The translations under genes and the position numbers were made by a program. Below are positions 35,400-48,289 of a DNA stretch of 64,000 nucleotides, in pieces. Within the stretch, counting starts at the first letter, position 1. Each line of letters starts with the position of its first letter. The stretch lies in contig JAEQBH010001839.1 in the NCBI GenBank assembly GCA_016808115.1, forward strand, positions 1 through 64,000. Direction: 5' to 3'. The notes below the pieces were generated by a model. The model saw only the letters and a list, made by a program, of their open reading frames with translations, was not told the origin of the DNA and did no database searches. The DNA is from Tetrastigma voinierianum (lineage: Eukaryota; Streptophyta; Magnoliopsida; Vitales; Vitaceae).

Positions 35400-35700
35400 G
35401 GTTATTCAGTGCGTTTTTGCTATCTTGCCTATAGGCTAGAGTGTTGTTTGATTTTGGTGCGTCGCATTCATTCATTGCTGCATCAGTGGTGATCGAGTTG
35501 GACTTAGAGGTCGAGACCTTAGGAGCGGATTATATGGCGTGGGGTTCTCCCTAGGGATGTTGGGTGAGACTAGGGATGATATGTCGAGGGTTGTGAAATT
35601 GGAGATCTCGGGGACTCTGCTCACGATGGACTGGGGGTTTTTGGACATGTCGGAGTTCGATGTCATCCTTGGGATGGATTGGTGACGGCTACGGGGTTGT
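35400..35700 (+). pseudogene. E1 aspartic protease
   Basis: Reads VLFDFGASHSFIAASV, where the family has Asp-Ser/Thr-Gly; the active-site triplet here is Asp-Phe-Gly (35,450-35,458). Later comes SEFDVILGMDW (35,651-35,683), the conserved flap/C-terminal motif. E2 has Asp-Ser-Gly at the same place, so the Phe is a change in E1 or a sequence error. It would cleave the gag-pol polyprotein. Confidence 0.75.
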
Positions 35701-35889
35701 TATCGATTGTGAGCGCGGGAGGGTTGCAGCCTACCGCGCGGGGCCCATTTTCGTGTGATATTTCATGGGGACAAGCATGGTATTTTGCCCCAGACAGTAT
35801 ACGAGTCCAGGTGTCAGGACAGTTAGCTAGTTAGCTAGCGAGCCATACCCTAGAGGACGAGGAGAGACCAGACTGCGATCTACCTCGAG

Positions 35890-36740
35890 TAGTGTGCGAG
35901 TATGTGGATGTTTTTCCGGACGAGCTACCAGGATTACCTCCACAGAGGGTAGTAGACTTCGGTATTGAGTTACACCCTAGTACTTCACCCATCTCTATGA
36001 CTCCGCATAGGATGGCACCGGTTGTGAGGATTGCGGGAACTCGAGTCCATTTACGGGGAGTTATTGGGCTGAGGGTTCATTAGGCGCCAGGAGCACTTCA
36101 CCATGGGAGCTCGGTTTGTTGCGAAAAGAATGACAAGACCCTTGATGTGCGTTGACTATGGGCGGTTGAACGGGTTACGATCAAGAATCGTACCCATTAC
36201 CGAGAAATTGATGATTTGTTTGTCCGAGTTGAGGAAGGAGCGCGAGTCACTGAGATAGACCTTATAGCGGGATTTTCCTCCGGTACAGGGGGTTGGGATA
36301 TGGGCGTATCCTAAGACAGCGTTAGGGCGGCGTTATGGGCACTTTGAGTTCTGGGTGCCTTTAGGTGGCGATGCGCCAGCGTGCATTCATGGATCTCATG
36401 CATGGGATATTTAACTATTTAGATCGGGTTGTGTGAGTCTTCTTGGATGACATTCTAATCTCTACTCCGGTCGAGTGGGAGCATGAGTATCACTTGAGAT
36501 CATTTCTGATTGTTGAGAGATCAGCGTACGCCAAGTTCGATAAGTCACGAGTTAAACTACTTGGGGTTGATTCACACAGGACACGTGGTGTCAGCATCAG
36601 GAGTGTCAGTCGACCCAGAGAAGGTCGAGGCAGTGATGAGTTGGGAGAGGCCGAAGTCAGTCTTCAAGATACGTAGTTTCTTGGGATTGGCTGGGTATTA
36701 TAGGAGATTCATTGAGGATTTCTCCAGGTTAGCAGCACCT
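35890..36740 (+). pseudogene. E1 reverse transcriptase
   Basis: N-terminal lead-in CEYVDVFPDELPGLPP at 35,892-35,950. The palm core is shifted repeatedly. The catalytic Phe-Leu-Asp-Asp lies at 36,440-36,451, followed by IL. The thumb/connection segment is clean: VDPEKVEAVMSWERPKS and RSFLGLAGYYRRFIEDFSRL within 36,609-36,750. Copies element RNA into DNA from the initiator-Met primer. Confidence 0.8.
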
Positions 36741-36749
36741 ATGACTAGG

Positions 36750-37230
36750 TTGACCCGGAAAGAGGTCAAGTTTGAGTGGGATGATCGATGCGAGGAGGCA
36801 TTCCAGGAGTTGAAGGGGAGACTTACTTCAGCTCCCATCTTGATGAGCCCGGGCGGACGGTACCGCAGTATATTAAAGATGCCTCGGCGGATTGGGATGT
36901 GTTTTGATGCGATCCGGGAGGAGTAGTAGCTTATGGTTCTCGTGGAGTTGAAGAGATCACGAGCGGGAATTACCCCACACACGACATAGGTTAGGCGGCG
37001 TAGTCTTCGCCTTGAAAGATTTGGCGCCGCTACTTATCTGACGAGGAGTTGAGTGTAGTCGGACCATAAAAGTTTAGGAAGTATTTTACCGCGGCGGGAC
37101 CTCAACATGAGGCAAGCGGATGGATGGAGTTCCTAGAGGATTGTGACTTCGCTGCATTACCATCCGGATAAAGCGAATGTGGTGGTTACGATGCACTCGG
37201 TCGGAAGTCACGGGCGTTGGCTAGTATAGC
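36750..37230 (+). pseudogene. E1 RNase H
   Basis: Follows RT directly: KFEWDDRCEEAFQELKGRL at ~36,766-36,822, then a damaged CDAS region at ~36,875-36,900, NYPTHD-like at ~36,969-36,985 and NMRQ.RWMEFLEDCDF-like at ~37,105-37,150. Would degrade the RNA strand of the RNA-DNA hybrid. Multiple frameshifts. Confidence 0.7.
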
Positions 37231-37479
37231 ATCTCGGGAGTGGGCGGATGCACGGGTGTGGGACGGTTTGGGCTGCGATATGACGAGCGGACTCGAGGTA
37301 CCATGGGGAGTTTAGTGGCTACACCGTCTACGGTGGCGAGTGATTGAGTCCCGTGGCGGGGCCGTAGAGATAGTGTCCATCGAGGGAGCAGTACGGTCGG
37401 TCTACGGTGACGGCGAGGGTTGGACCGTTCACATAGATGGTAGTCTTCGATATAGGGACGGGTAGTGGTTCCCCGGTTG

Positions 37480-38270
37480 TGGAATTTGAAGGAGATTCTC
37501 GGGAGTTCAGCGCTCTCGATTTTCCATGCATCCGGAGTGGCACGAAAGATGTACTAGGATCTTAAATTAGCCCGTCTTATTGAGTGGGATGAAGAGACCG
37601 CGTAGGGGACTTTGTTCGCTTGATGCCTCACATGTCGGCCCGGAGTTGGGTGAGCACCGGAAGCGACGGGGCTGCCGGCCGGCGGAGGAGGCGGAGTGGA
37701 TGTGGGAGCACGCGTCACGATGGACTTTGTGACCCGCAGGGCCTTGTGAAGCATGGCGGTATGGGTGATAGTGGGCAAGAGCTGCGAGAAGTCGGCACAT
37801 TTTCTAGCCGTGCGGATGACCTTCGCCTTGGAGAGATTCTGCCGGTTATACATTCGAGAGATAGTCCGGCTACATGGAGTACTAGTATCCATAGTGTCGG
37901 ATAGGGACCAAAGGTTCTGACACACTTTTGGAAGAGGGGGTTTCCGGAAAATTTGTGAGCTGCGGTGACGATAGTACAGCGTTCCACCCTCGGACATATG
38001 GTTGAGTACGGGGACTATCTGGTGATGGGGACATGCTACGAGCATGCGTCCTGGATCATAAGGGCAGCTGGAAGGAGCATTTGCCTTTAATGGAATTCAC
38101 CTACAACAATAGTTGTCGGGCGGTATCTCCCGGATGGCACGTGTGAGGCACATTGTAATAGGAGGCCATGTAGATCAGCATTTACGTTGGACCCCGAGGT
38201 GGGAGAGAGCTCCATCGCGAGATGCACGATGCGATTAGAGACACCTGCGAGAGGTCGGAGTTTGGATGGA
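37480..38270 (+). pseudogene. E1 integrase
   Basis: Catalytic core readable across frames: MDFVT at ~37,712-37,726 (first Asp), SAHFLAVRMTFALERFCRLY at ~37,793-37,850, then IREIVRLHG and SIVSDRD at ~37,852-37,905 (second Asp), and LMEFTYNNS at ~38,088-38,115. The zinc-binding HHCC part upstream is heavily damaged. Would insert element DNA into the genome. Confidence 0.75.
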
Positions 38271-38275
38271 GGTAG

Positions 38276-38880
38276 GTGATAGAGAATTGGAAGGTCGAGT
38301 TGATCGGGAGAAGCAGAAGGTACCTATTATTCGAGGAGAGAATGAGGACGGCTTTCGAGTCGACAAGAGTTATCAGCAGATCAGGAGACGGGATGTACGA
38401 GATTGGTGTTGTGGGTGATCACGTTTTCCTTAAAATATCTCCTATGAAGGGAGTGATGAGATTCGGGAATAAAGGGAAGCTGACACCGAGATATATAGGG
38501 CCATTTGAGATATTGGATAGGGTTGGCAATGTATCTTGGAATTAGCTTTGCCTCCTAACTTTGGCCATGTGCATCAGGTGTTTCACATCTCAATGTTATG
38601 GAAATGCGTTCCTCATCGAGAGTCTCACATTCTTCGATTTCCGGGAGATTGGGTTGATAAGGATCTTTGTCATATGAAGAGGTACCGAGTAGCCATAGTG
38701 GATAGACATACCCGGGAAGGCGAGAAACAAGAAAATAGCTATGGTAAAGGTTGGAGTGGCAGAATCACGAGTAAGGAGTGTACCTGGGAGAGTGGCCAGG
38801 TCGATGAAGGACAAATACCCTCAACTCTTAGGAGTGATAAAGGTACACTCTTTAATAAATTCGAGGACGAATTTTTATAA
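38276..38880 (+). pseudogene. E1 integrase C-terminus with chromovirus tail
   Basis: Two overlapping clean frames: GDHVFLKISPMKGVMRFG, KLTPRYIGPFEILDRVG, then LALPPNFGHVHQVFHISMLW, and at the end TLFNKFEDEFL and a stop at 38,880. This is the GPY/F module and the degraded chromodomain region of Tekay-like elements. Codons are noticeably more AT-rich and less damaged than in 34,200-38,270, which fits a different origin for this part. Confidence 0.75.
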
Positions 38881-38891
38881 GGAGGGGAGAA
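38880..38891 (+). other. Polypurine tract of E1
   Basis: aggaggggagaa directly before the TGTAACACC start of the 3' LTR. Primer for plus-strand DNA synthesis. Confidence 0.7.
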
Positions 38892-41456
38892 TGTAACACC
38901 CCAAACATTTTTTTAAATGATTTTTTTTTCATGGAATTTAAGTTTTAAGGTGTTTTAAGGTCCATCATGAATTTATAATAATTTTTAGGAATTTTTTCTC
39001 AATTAAATGGAATTTTAGGAAAATATGCACAGTGGAGTCAAATTCTGAGCAATTGACGAAATAGAATTTTAAAATAATGAATGAAATAGAGATTACATGG
39101 GAATTTTTAAAGCAAATTAAAGGTCAAATATATGTTATAAAAATAAAATTAATGAAAATACATGAATAAAAAATAATAAAAATACCATTGAACAGTGAAC
39201 CGGGTAGGAAAAGTCAGCAGATTTTGTTGATATTCAAGGTCCAAGAGACATTTTTAAAAATTCCCAGGGCCTTAAAAAAATTCAAAAAAAACCTCAGAGA
39301 CTTAAGTGTAATATTTAATTAATTTTTAAAAATATTAGGCCTCAGAAAATCGAGCAGAAAACAAAAGAAAAAAATTGAAGAACCCTAGGTTCTCCATTCG
39401 GCGCCGAACTGCTGGGGAAGGAAGAAAATTTTGTTGCAGCCAATTCCCTTTGAATCAACCTATGATTTTCATGGTGGGAGACTTATGAAGGCATATAAAG
39501 CGCCATGGTTTTTAATTTTGGTTTTGCATGGTCTGTATTGGAGGAAAAGGGGCTGAATTGATAAATGGGTTTGTTGTTTTGGATGGTCAATTAGGGTTGT
39601 TTGGAATGAATTAATTGTTCTAATGTATGCTAGGTTGCAATTGCATTTTGAATCTATAGAATGTGACCTAAGAGGTATGTAATTAGGTCTGGTATGTTTA
39701 AAATTTGGGGAAAATGTATTTAGAATGAATTGAGGTGGTAATTAGTGGAATTAAGGGTTGGATCGATTGAATGTGAATTTCTGTTTGAAGGTCGACTTGG
39801 ACAGAATCATAGGAGGAACTAATGGACGAATTTTAGGGCCAATTTGACATCATTGGAAAGATATGGATGTTAGTGAAATTTTTCCACTGGTTTCAGGTCT
39901 TTTCGAAGTCATTGAAAAGATATAGGCAAATACTAACTGATGCGCAATCTACAAAAAAAAAGCGAGTTTAGTGATTAAACATTAGATATAAGTGAATTGT
40001 GAAATTGAATATTAAAATTATAATTTTGGGTATTTAGATGTTAAAAGGCAGAATGTTGAAGGTAGGAAAGTAAAGGGATTTTTAAAAAAATTATTTAAAA
40101 AGCTCAAGTTGGGCGATTAAATAGAAGCGGGTAAATGACCTTTGGTGGTAGTGGATAACAAGGTATGGCTCGTTATGATTTTGACCCGTTATCTTTATAT
40201 TTCTTTTCTTGCATGAATATTGGTATAAAAAACGAAGTTGGGAAGGCTCCTGCGTTCAGGGTGAATAGCCTAGCTGACTGGACTAATAAGGTGAGTAAAT
40301 TTATATCATCGTACTTGCACCTTGAAATGTATAACGGTGTTTTCATTGTTTGACTTGATCGTAGTAATTGACTATGATTAAGACCCTTATTCTTGAGCAT
40401 TCATTGAATTGAATTTGTCATATGCCACAAGTCACGTGTCCTGATGAATATTCATGCTGAGCACGGTCAGCTAACTCTTATTGTATTTGGTGTTATCTCT
40501 TGTTGCATGCGATGCAGTCGAAGCTATAACTATGTCGTTAATGTCATTGATGGTATGAATCAGAAGGCCTAGCCCCGATGGGGAGTCATGTTGTATGTGC
40601 TATGGTACCCTACGGAGTGCGGGCAAAGCCATTGCCTTCCTAGAGAGGTGGTAAAACTCTAGGCGTAGAACCGGCCGTTCTACGGATCTTTGGTTGGAAT
40701 GTACGGATTCCAGTATAAAGGTAAAAAGGAATGTACGAATTCCTGAATGGTAAACTATATTTCTGTGTTTCAAACCTCTAAAAACTCATTTGATATTGTT
40801 AATTCATATTACCGCTATTTGTTTGCATAACCTATTATGCGGTGATTGATTGATTGAGCATAACCATCCTTGTGAGCTGGCCTTGAGTACCTAGCCTCAC
40901 AAGTATGGTGATATATTTTACTCACGAGGTTATCTCACTTTAGTTGATTTCCTCCTTTCGGGGTAGACGAGGAGAAAGGAGAATCCCGGGCATTTCTTAA
41001 CCATGGATTCTATTTGGAAACATGTAATGGATTATTATTTTTATTTGGTGAATGAGAGTCTAAGTTTCGAGAGGCTCCATGGTGAATTAACTTGGTTATT
41101 GGGTTAATTATTTAGTTGAATCGATAAATTTTGAATAGTTGAGTTGGATAAATTTTGCTTTCGATGAAGCCTTATTGATATTTTTGATGAGACCGTTGAG
41201 GTCGTTTTTGTTAGTGGATGACCACGGAGGTCTATTTGTTATGTTATTTGAGATAATATCATGATGTGAGATTTTGAGTTAATTATTAGTAGATTTTAGA
41301 TTGATATTGCGAATAACGGTTGTCATTAGTTATAGAAACGAATAGGTATTGCGAATTTTAGGTGAAATTATGGGACTTAGGCACTCTACGGGTTTTGGTG
41401 GCCTTAAGCTACCCATTCCCTAGCGCTTGATCCGGCTATAAAAGTGGGATGTGACA
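38892..41456 (+). mobile_element. 3' LTR at the end of E1 (TGTAACACCCC family)
   Basis: 2,565 bp from TGTAACACCCC to GGGATGTGACA, typical Tekay LTR ends. It follows a proper polypurine tract. The sequence is unlike the 5' LTR at 31,136: it lacks the conserved box and the hairpin array. aagta follows the right end; aatat precedes the 5' LTR, so no common target duplication flanks the whole. Confidence 0.7.
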
Positions 41457-43560
41457 AAGTAGTAAATTTTCTTTGAGGGACGGATATAATTCCTCAAAGC
41501 TTTGTGAATTACTACGCTAAAGCTTAGATTAGAACAGTAGGTTGAGAAATTGCTCATTGGACTCGACTTTAGCATTGAAAATGAGTTTTCTTCACTATTA
41601 GTTCTCGACTTGAGGGCTCCAACTGGCATTAGAAATCAGTTTTTCTTCTCCTGAAGTTCCTCGGCTTGACATCGGGGTGGTTTCATCACCTTCGAGCTCT
41701 TCAGCTTTAAGCTCGAGTTCGAAAATTGTGAGTTGATCTTCTAAGCTCCTTTTAAATTTAGGATGCTACATGCCTTATGGGAAATCGAGTTTACATTCTT
41801 CTTGCTCCTCTTGCATAGATTATGGGGCTCCACTACTTCATCTTCTGGAGAGATTTGCTTCCTCACAATTCTTGTTTTCTGAAGAGCTGCTCCATGTCAA
41901 CATGATGATCTCCTCTTAGAATCTCTTCTCTTTTTTGATTGATCATATTCAATTTTTCAAGTCTGAATCTTAGCATCTTCTCTAAATTACGAGTTAGCGA
42001 AGCATCTTCACCTTTTCCATTGCTTTAATGACAGAGTACCACCTTTCCATTTTAGAGCAGTCCCGATCTCTAACTCCTTCATGGGGCTGCTTTCTGCATA
42101 ATTTGTTGATTTTCCCTCACAGGCACATACTACCCACATGTCTACTTGTGAATTAGTGAAGTTCTTGAATTGCAAGAAGCTCGATTCATTAGATTCTTTT
42201 GAATGGAATCATCTTGGAGAAACAAAAACTGACATTTGTTGACCACGGCTGAAGTTTCCGGTCTGACCCATCGTAATTTGTTCTTGCAACCCGGTGAGTT
42301 CGGCTAGTTCATACCGGTTTGGTCAACCTCGACTCTTTTGCCAATGAAGATTAATGGCTAGGCTAATTAATGGAGAATTAGTAATTGTTATCCGCCCCTG
42401 CGTGAAAAACGGATAAATGGGCTTCAATGCGAAGAAGGAATATGACTTGGACTGCTTTTACTTCTGGTCCTTAATTTAGAAACACTTGGCTCTACTTAGG
42501 CTATTTTCTTCCATAGTTCTTCTTTCTTTCTTTTTCACTTTGCCATTCTTAATGAGAAAAAAGAATTGTTTAGTTGTGTTTCTTATGGTTTGACATCGAA
42601 AGGCTTTCAAAGGTAAAGCATTCCTCAAGCCCCATACATTCCCTCAAGCACATCCTTTCGATTCTTTGGTTGGGGTTGTAGTAAAGAAACCGAGGACTGG
42701 ATGCAAGGTAGTTTGTTATGGGATCATAGGGGTGATTGATGTGATGGTCTACGATTCGTATTGAGTCATTAGGCACACGAGGATGTAAACACATTTTTGG
42801 GAAACCACTAATTAGCAACATTGCATTGAACAAACATGCAGATGTTTGAGGTATTATAAATCAACAACTAATTCAAAAGAAAAACAAGTGCAAGGCATTG
42901 GTGTGCATTGAGACAATGCTAGTTTCAATAAAAATACTGAACTTAAAGTACAATATTTACTTGCTTATTGGGAATTCTCTCATATGATGGTGAACCAATT
43001 GTGTATTTTGATGAAGAAGTTTGGAACTCTCTTTTGTTACTCTTCCTCATTACTTTCTTCGCTTTGAACTACTTTCCTTTGATTCGTTTGCTATAGGATA
43101 TGGTCCTTTGGAGAGTTGATCATCTAGAGATGGACACTGACTCACCAACCATATGGACTTTCGTCATCAAATTCCTTGAAGACATCCTCTCTTGGTGAGT
43201 GTTCCCGTACTTGTTGTAGGCATAGAGAAGAACATCTTACATTGGATTGCTTTGCATATATGAAACCTACGATTATTGTTAAATTAGAAGAAAAGTAAAG
43301 AAATCCATAAAATTATTGACCCATAAGACTTCTCTTTGGAGGTAATAAATGTAATTCCTTGAAGCTTTGTGTTCTCTGTTAAAGCTTAGATTGACTTTCA
43401 GTTTCAAAACTACTATACTTGACTCAACTGGCATTGAGACCGAGTTTTTTCTCCATGGAGTTTCTCATTTGAGTCATTTCCAACAGTTTGAGAAGCCTTT
43501 GGAACTTGGGGTTTCTCATGGTCAGTACAGCATCAGATATATGAGAAGCAAGCGGGTTCA
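41457..43560 (-). pseudogene. Unassigned coding-like sequence with internal repeat
   Basis: The minus strand contains a helical, charged stretch around 41,890-42,020 (FRLEKLNMINQKREEILRG, then DMEQLFRKQE) and broken helical frames at 41,600-41,760 (RAEELQEKK-like), suggesting exons of a coiled-coil protein. 41,470-41,640 and 43,333-43,500 are related direct repeats (caaagctttgtg, aaagcttagatt, actcgact.../cattgaga). No family is recognised. No element boundary was found apart from the 3' LTR of E1 on the left. Confidence 0.3.
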
Positions 43561-46310
43561 ATTATTTGACTTCTGAATCGGATAGCATTTTCTAATTCTA
43601 GGTAACTTGTAAAGCTCGCTTCCAGGTTGAACATTTTCAATCTCCATCTCCTTCATGGAGCCCACTTTACCGTTACATTTATGCGCCACGTGTATCTTGT
43701 ATGACTGTAGCATGTGTGCGATAGGCGTACGATGTCGCAGCGTAATGTGCATACGGCCCACTTGCGACCATGTATAGTGTTGTGCATTGTTTAGGGTAAC
43801 TGTTTGGGACAAGCGAAAAAAAATGATCCCACGAGTTTACAAGGGGCGCCAGCCACCTTCCCACTTCATTCTGATTATACGAGTAGAGTACACTGCAAAA
43901 AAAAAAAAAAAATACAAATAGTAGTAAAAGAAATGTAATACCAAACAAAAACAAAAAAATTTTCTCAAAAACACAACAAATTTTTTTCTCAACAACAATA
44001 CAAATGGGAGAAAAAAAAACCTAAGCAGACATGCATAGCCACGTAAAGAATATATATTATAATAACTACAGAAACTATGAGAAAAACAGTAAAATTATCC
44101 ATGTTGGAATGGAACGAAAGATGGAAGTTTGCGGACGGCGGAAGAACTGGAATGGAAAATGGAAGTTTGCGGACGGAAGAGAGAGCTATATTTGTCGTTA
44201 TTATAATTAATAATTATTATTTTTTAAAATCATTCAAAATTACCGTAGCTGTGCTAGTAAGAGTATGTAAACTCTATAGCCTATATACCCATTTCATTTC
44301 AGTGTTATTGTTCTCCTCTCCACCGGTTCTTCTAAAATTAAAAAATAATAAAAAAAAAAAAGTTATTGAAAAGACAAGAAAGAAAGAAAAAAGAAACTTG
44401 CTCAGCAAGTTTTGAAAATAATAATACATAAAAAAACAAAAGAGTCCTATCTCCTGATCGGTTAATAGTTGTTAAAAGTATTCATAATCTTAAAAACATT
44501 AATATAATTATTTTAAACTAAAAAAATTGTTATTTTAAATAACGTTTTAACAATTTAAAAAAATATTTTAAGCTTTTTTTTAGGAAAATTTATGAAGTGT
44601 CTTTTCATTTAATGGGCCTCACCTAATGGGTCGATCCACTTTGGAGTTTGGCTCATATTTTTTGAGAACCGAGTTGAGAAAATAAAAGCCTAAAGATAAT
44701 CGTGGCCTATTTGCCTCACATTGGGGCCAGCTGGCCATTAGGCTTTGCGGAGCTTCTAGCACACTTCGCCTACGTTATCCCATTTTTTATTTTAAATTTT
44801 TTAATAACTACATATTATCTTTTAATTATTTAAGGAGCATTATTTTTCTATTATGAAAAAAAATATAAAATAGTTAAGTTATAGAAAAAGAACTGCTATT
44901 AAATAATTATTTTTAATAAAATCAAATAATATTAGTATGAAAATAATTTAAATAAAATAAAATATACTTAAATATATAATCTTGTAAGTACATACGAATA
45001 AATGAAAGATTTTAAAATTTATTTTACAAAACATAAAATTTGTAAAATTGTTATTTATAATTGTTTTTAATATTTTAAGGTCAAGCTCATTTTGACATGT
45101 TTTGGCCCATGACCTGCATAGCGACCTAGGCTAGCAAAAAATGGACCCAAATAAAAATTGGCCAAATTGGCCCGTTCCATTTTGGCCCGCGGCCCTAATG
45201 TGGGTCAACCCATTAGGGTCGAATCACTGCTTCCCCACCTATAATGAATAAACTATAAGTATTTAAAGAAACTTCATTTACAAAATATAAAATTTTTAAA
45301 TGGGTCATATTCATCATGACCTACTTAACACGAATAGTAAATGGGTTTAGCGAATGTTGACACTTGACACGTTTATTATTCGTGTCAGAAATATTATGCT
45401 TAATTTTTTTTAATTTTTATAAAGAAATCATTCTCGAGTGAGTCGGAATCAGAGGAAAAGATATTCCGACCCAGTCGGACTTCCTCTCAGTTTTAGAGGA
45501 AGAGATATTTCAACGATTACTTTCTCAGACAAATTTCCTTCCATTGCTTTTCTCTAATTGAAAAAACTAACTGTGGACCAAGCTCTGAATCATCGAATCC
45601 CTGTGAGGTCGAAGTGTGCAGATTTGGAATTTTTTTCTTTCTCTTCTTATTTTCTCTCTGACCAATCGAAAAACAAATTGAGGAGGCTAGTGTATCGCCT
45701 CAATCGGGGAATTGAAGCTACTTTCAAACAAACTTCCTTCATCGTTTCTCAACCGAAACACTAATCGTGGACTAAGCTCAAATCATCTGATCACTGCCTT
45801 AGTCCTAGGAGAATTCATGCAAAGCAAGGCTCATCTTAAGGTCTCAACCTCTAAGCCCTCTTCCCCACTTGCCATCTACAGGTCAAACAACAAGTTTAGA
45901 ATCATTTTCATGTCCTACTATTAGCGACATGCCAACCAATAATAGGGATCATGATCTCGAACCATCCGTTTCGCTTTCGAACCTAAGGTTACGCTTTCAA
46001 CCCTAGTGTTCGTGATTTCTATATACATCCTACCACGTATATAATTCACGTAATTTGTAACACACAATCAACACATACAATCCGAGCATACATAAGAAAA
46101 ACACACAATGCATGCCGCGGATTAAATCCTATCCCCGTGGGTTCCTAGCCACCTCCTACCAGACCTTGATAACAAACTATGATCCTGATATCAAGCACCA
46201 CGCATTCTAACCCAAGCTCCAACACCAAGCTACTGCCGTGATGCTCTTATACTCCACGACCATGGCTTAAGCCTAAGTCCCTCGCTTCCTAAGTACTCGT
46301 GTGGTACCTA
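43560..46310. other. No gene recognised; includes AT-rich tract and R1 internal start
   Basis: Mostly AT-rich. 44,121-44,138 and 44,159-44,176 are a perfect 18 bp direct repeat (atggaagtttgcggacgg). 44,590-45,230 has clusters of ggccc/gggtc words like those in old DNA transposons, without clear terminal repeats. The part nearest 46,310 is the minus-strand leader of R1. No gag or pol motif was found. Confidence 0.4.
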
Positions 46311-46311
46311 T

Positions 46312-46324
46312 GCTCTAATACCAA
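46312..46324 (-). other. Primer-binding site of R1
   Basis: The minus strand reads TTGGTATTAGAGC, one C-to-T change from the initiator tRNA-Met consensus. It shows that the LTR at 46,331-48,758 is a 5' LTR and that R1 extends leftward. Confidence 0.75.
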
Positions 46325-48289
46325 GTCGCTTCACACCCTAAACCCGGGGTCTTTGCTGACCAATCATTAACCTGTAGAAAACTCGTAATGTCCCAGTATC
46401 ATGAGACCCATACATGGAGTAAAATGACCCAATAGGGCCCATCATCCATACTGGTCCATATGGTTACAAGACCATACAGCTTCTATAGATCCGTGGTTAC
46501 TACATCAATTTAATACAAAACATATATTAAAACTAGTTCGCTCTAATATATACATAAAACAAGAATCAAGGCCACAAATCCCGCCCACTTCATAATCCAA
46601 GCCTCTATGCCACTGGTCGCCCGTACCTATTCTCAGACCAGTGGGGTCCCACGACGGGTGAGCTAACGCCCAAGAGAGATAAACTCATGGCGGCTATTTC
46701 CACCCAAAGTAATATGCAAATAATCATCACGTCAAACCAACAACTAATCCGTGCATACGTTGTCATATCATGGAAAATCTAAATGCATGGGCGACGATAC
46801 TCTACATGCCCCAAGTACCGGGTCAACCTCCGACCCACCACCCAATGCAAGTGCCAATGGAAATCAATATCGAGTCAGTCTCGAATCTCATCTCACAACC
46901 CGTAGTCTATGTGATATTTCTTAATCGCTTTCAGGTCTTTAGGCAACGTAACTTTTCGGGTCTCACCGCTGGTCCAAGTATAACCCTCCAACATTTTTCG
47001 AGCTTTCACCAATGGATACGCTGTCTAACCAGGTTTTCAGGTTTTTCACCTGAGGGGGGTATCTATCCCCTACTTACTACGCCCGAAATATTTCATTTTC
47101 CATTTTCGTTTAACACTGTGGAACTCAATTGGACTTCGTCCCATTCCCAAGCCCTCCACGATTCAACACCAAACGCAGGCTAAATCGCACCATGAACCCA
47201 CTTTCATGTAATGTGGTGTTACCGCACACCAATGCAATGCAATTTGTGCCACTGCACTCAAACCCATGAACGATGTATGAACACCTCTACATGGACATTC
47301 TACACCATACACTATGTGTGTGCTATGAACACTCGTGTCTAACGCACACAACATTTCATATATTTAACATACATGTAGTCATGTTAATATTCCACATATT
47401 CAAATAAATACATCACATAAGCATGTACTACATCTTTTCTATCATTCAGTTCATTCATGTCAACACATCATTCAAGCATGTATTAAAATAATTCCAACCA
47501 TTACTTAGGCAAGTAATGCCATAATTCATATTCTTGGGCCGAGACATAGTATGTCAGTCATACAACCCAATGCATATAATTATTTTCATCTTTATCACAT
47601 AATTTCACATATTCAGCATGTCATTGAATTTATGGCAATAACACACATTAGCCATTCCCGGCCATAAATCCGGCCATGCTTGACCTAAGAAATAATTTGG
47701 ACTTAGTCCAGAAAGTCCAGTTTTTGTAAATACTACACAAAACATCCAACACGCAATTCCCTGCTCGGGCCATATGCAGTCCCAAGCATTTCTCGACATA
47801 AACCGTTCCGAAAATGGTTCCTGGAACCGTAACCGACTATTCCTCAACTGTCCGTGAATCTGTTCAATGTTCAAATTACATTTTGCTGAGAACTTTATTT
47901 TATTAAATTCTAAACTCAACGAGCTTTCCGTAGAGTCCAAGAACGCATGAATCGGAGTTCGGACGAGAAAGTTATGGTCGTCCAAAGTTGAAGCGGTCGA
48001 TTCACAAGGGTGTGCGGAAATTTGGGCACACCCCGTTTGGCCATTCCGCTCGAGATTTCGTCATCCCGCAACACGTTGTTCAGTCTCGGATGTGATCCCG
48101 AAACCCCATAAAACTGGTCTTTAACCATCACAAGAATAAATCACAACCAACCATTAACATACAAATTCCGCCTCTAAAACTGACGAAACCCATAATAATA
48201 CACGTCCCAGGCGTAAAAATGTCAACTAGAGTAGAGGAAACCTACCTCTTGTAGCGCAGCCCGGTTCTTGCCATCCGGCCCGTCATCAT

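Larger units (their letters stand above)
31136..41456 (+). mobile_element. Tekay-like Ty3/gypsy element E1 with unmatched LTRs
   Basis: Order on the plus strand: 5' LTR (31,136-33,144), initiator-Met primer-binding site, long leader, gag, protease, RT, RNase H, integrase, chromovirus-type C-terminus, polypurine tract, 3' LTR (38,892-41,456). The domain order and the C-terminus ending in FEDEFL place it in the chromovirus (Tekay/Del) group. The reading frame is broken many times. The two LTRs differ in length (about 2.0 and 2.6 kb) and show no obvious similarity, so this is either a mosaic element or two elements joined. Confidence 0.75.

Noticed and set aside
35450..35458. Asp-Phe-Gly as a protein kinase motif
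   Set aside because: Context (VLF...GASHSFIAASV) is a retropepsin, not a kinase activation loop.
34931..35475. Long overlapping antisense ORFs (99, 115 and 153 codons)
   Set aside because: Antisense to the gag/protease region of E1, where high GC content suppresses stops.
37554..38045. 163-codon antisense ORF
   Set aside because: Antisense to the E1 integrase, whose sense motifs (SAHFL, SIVSDRD) are clear.
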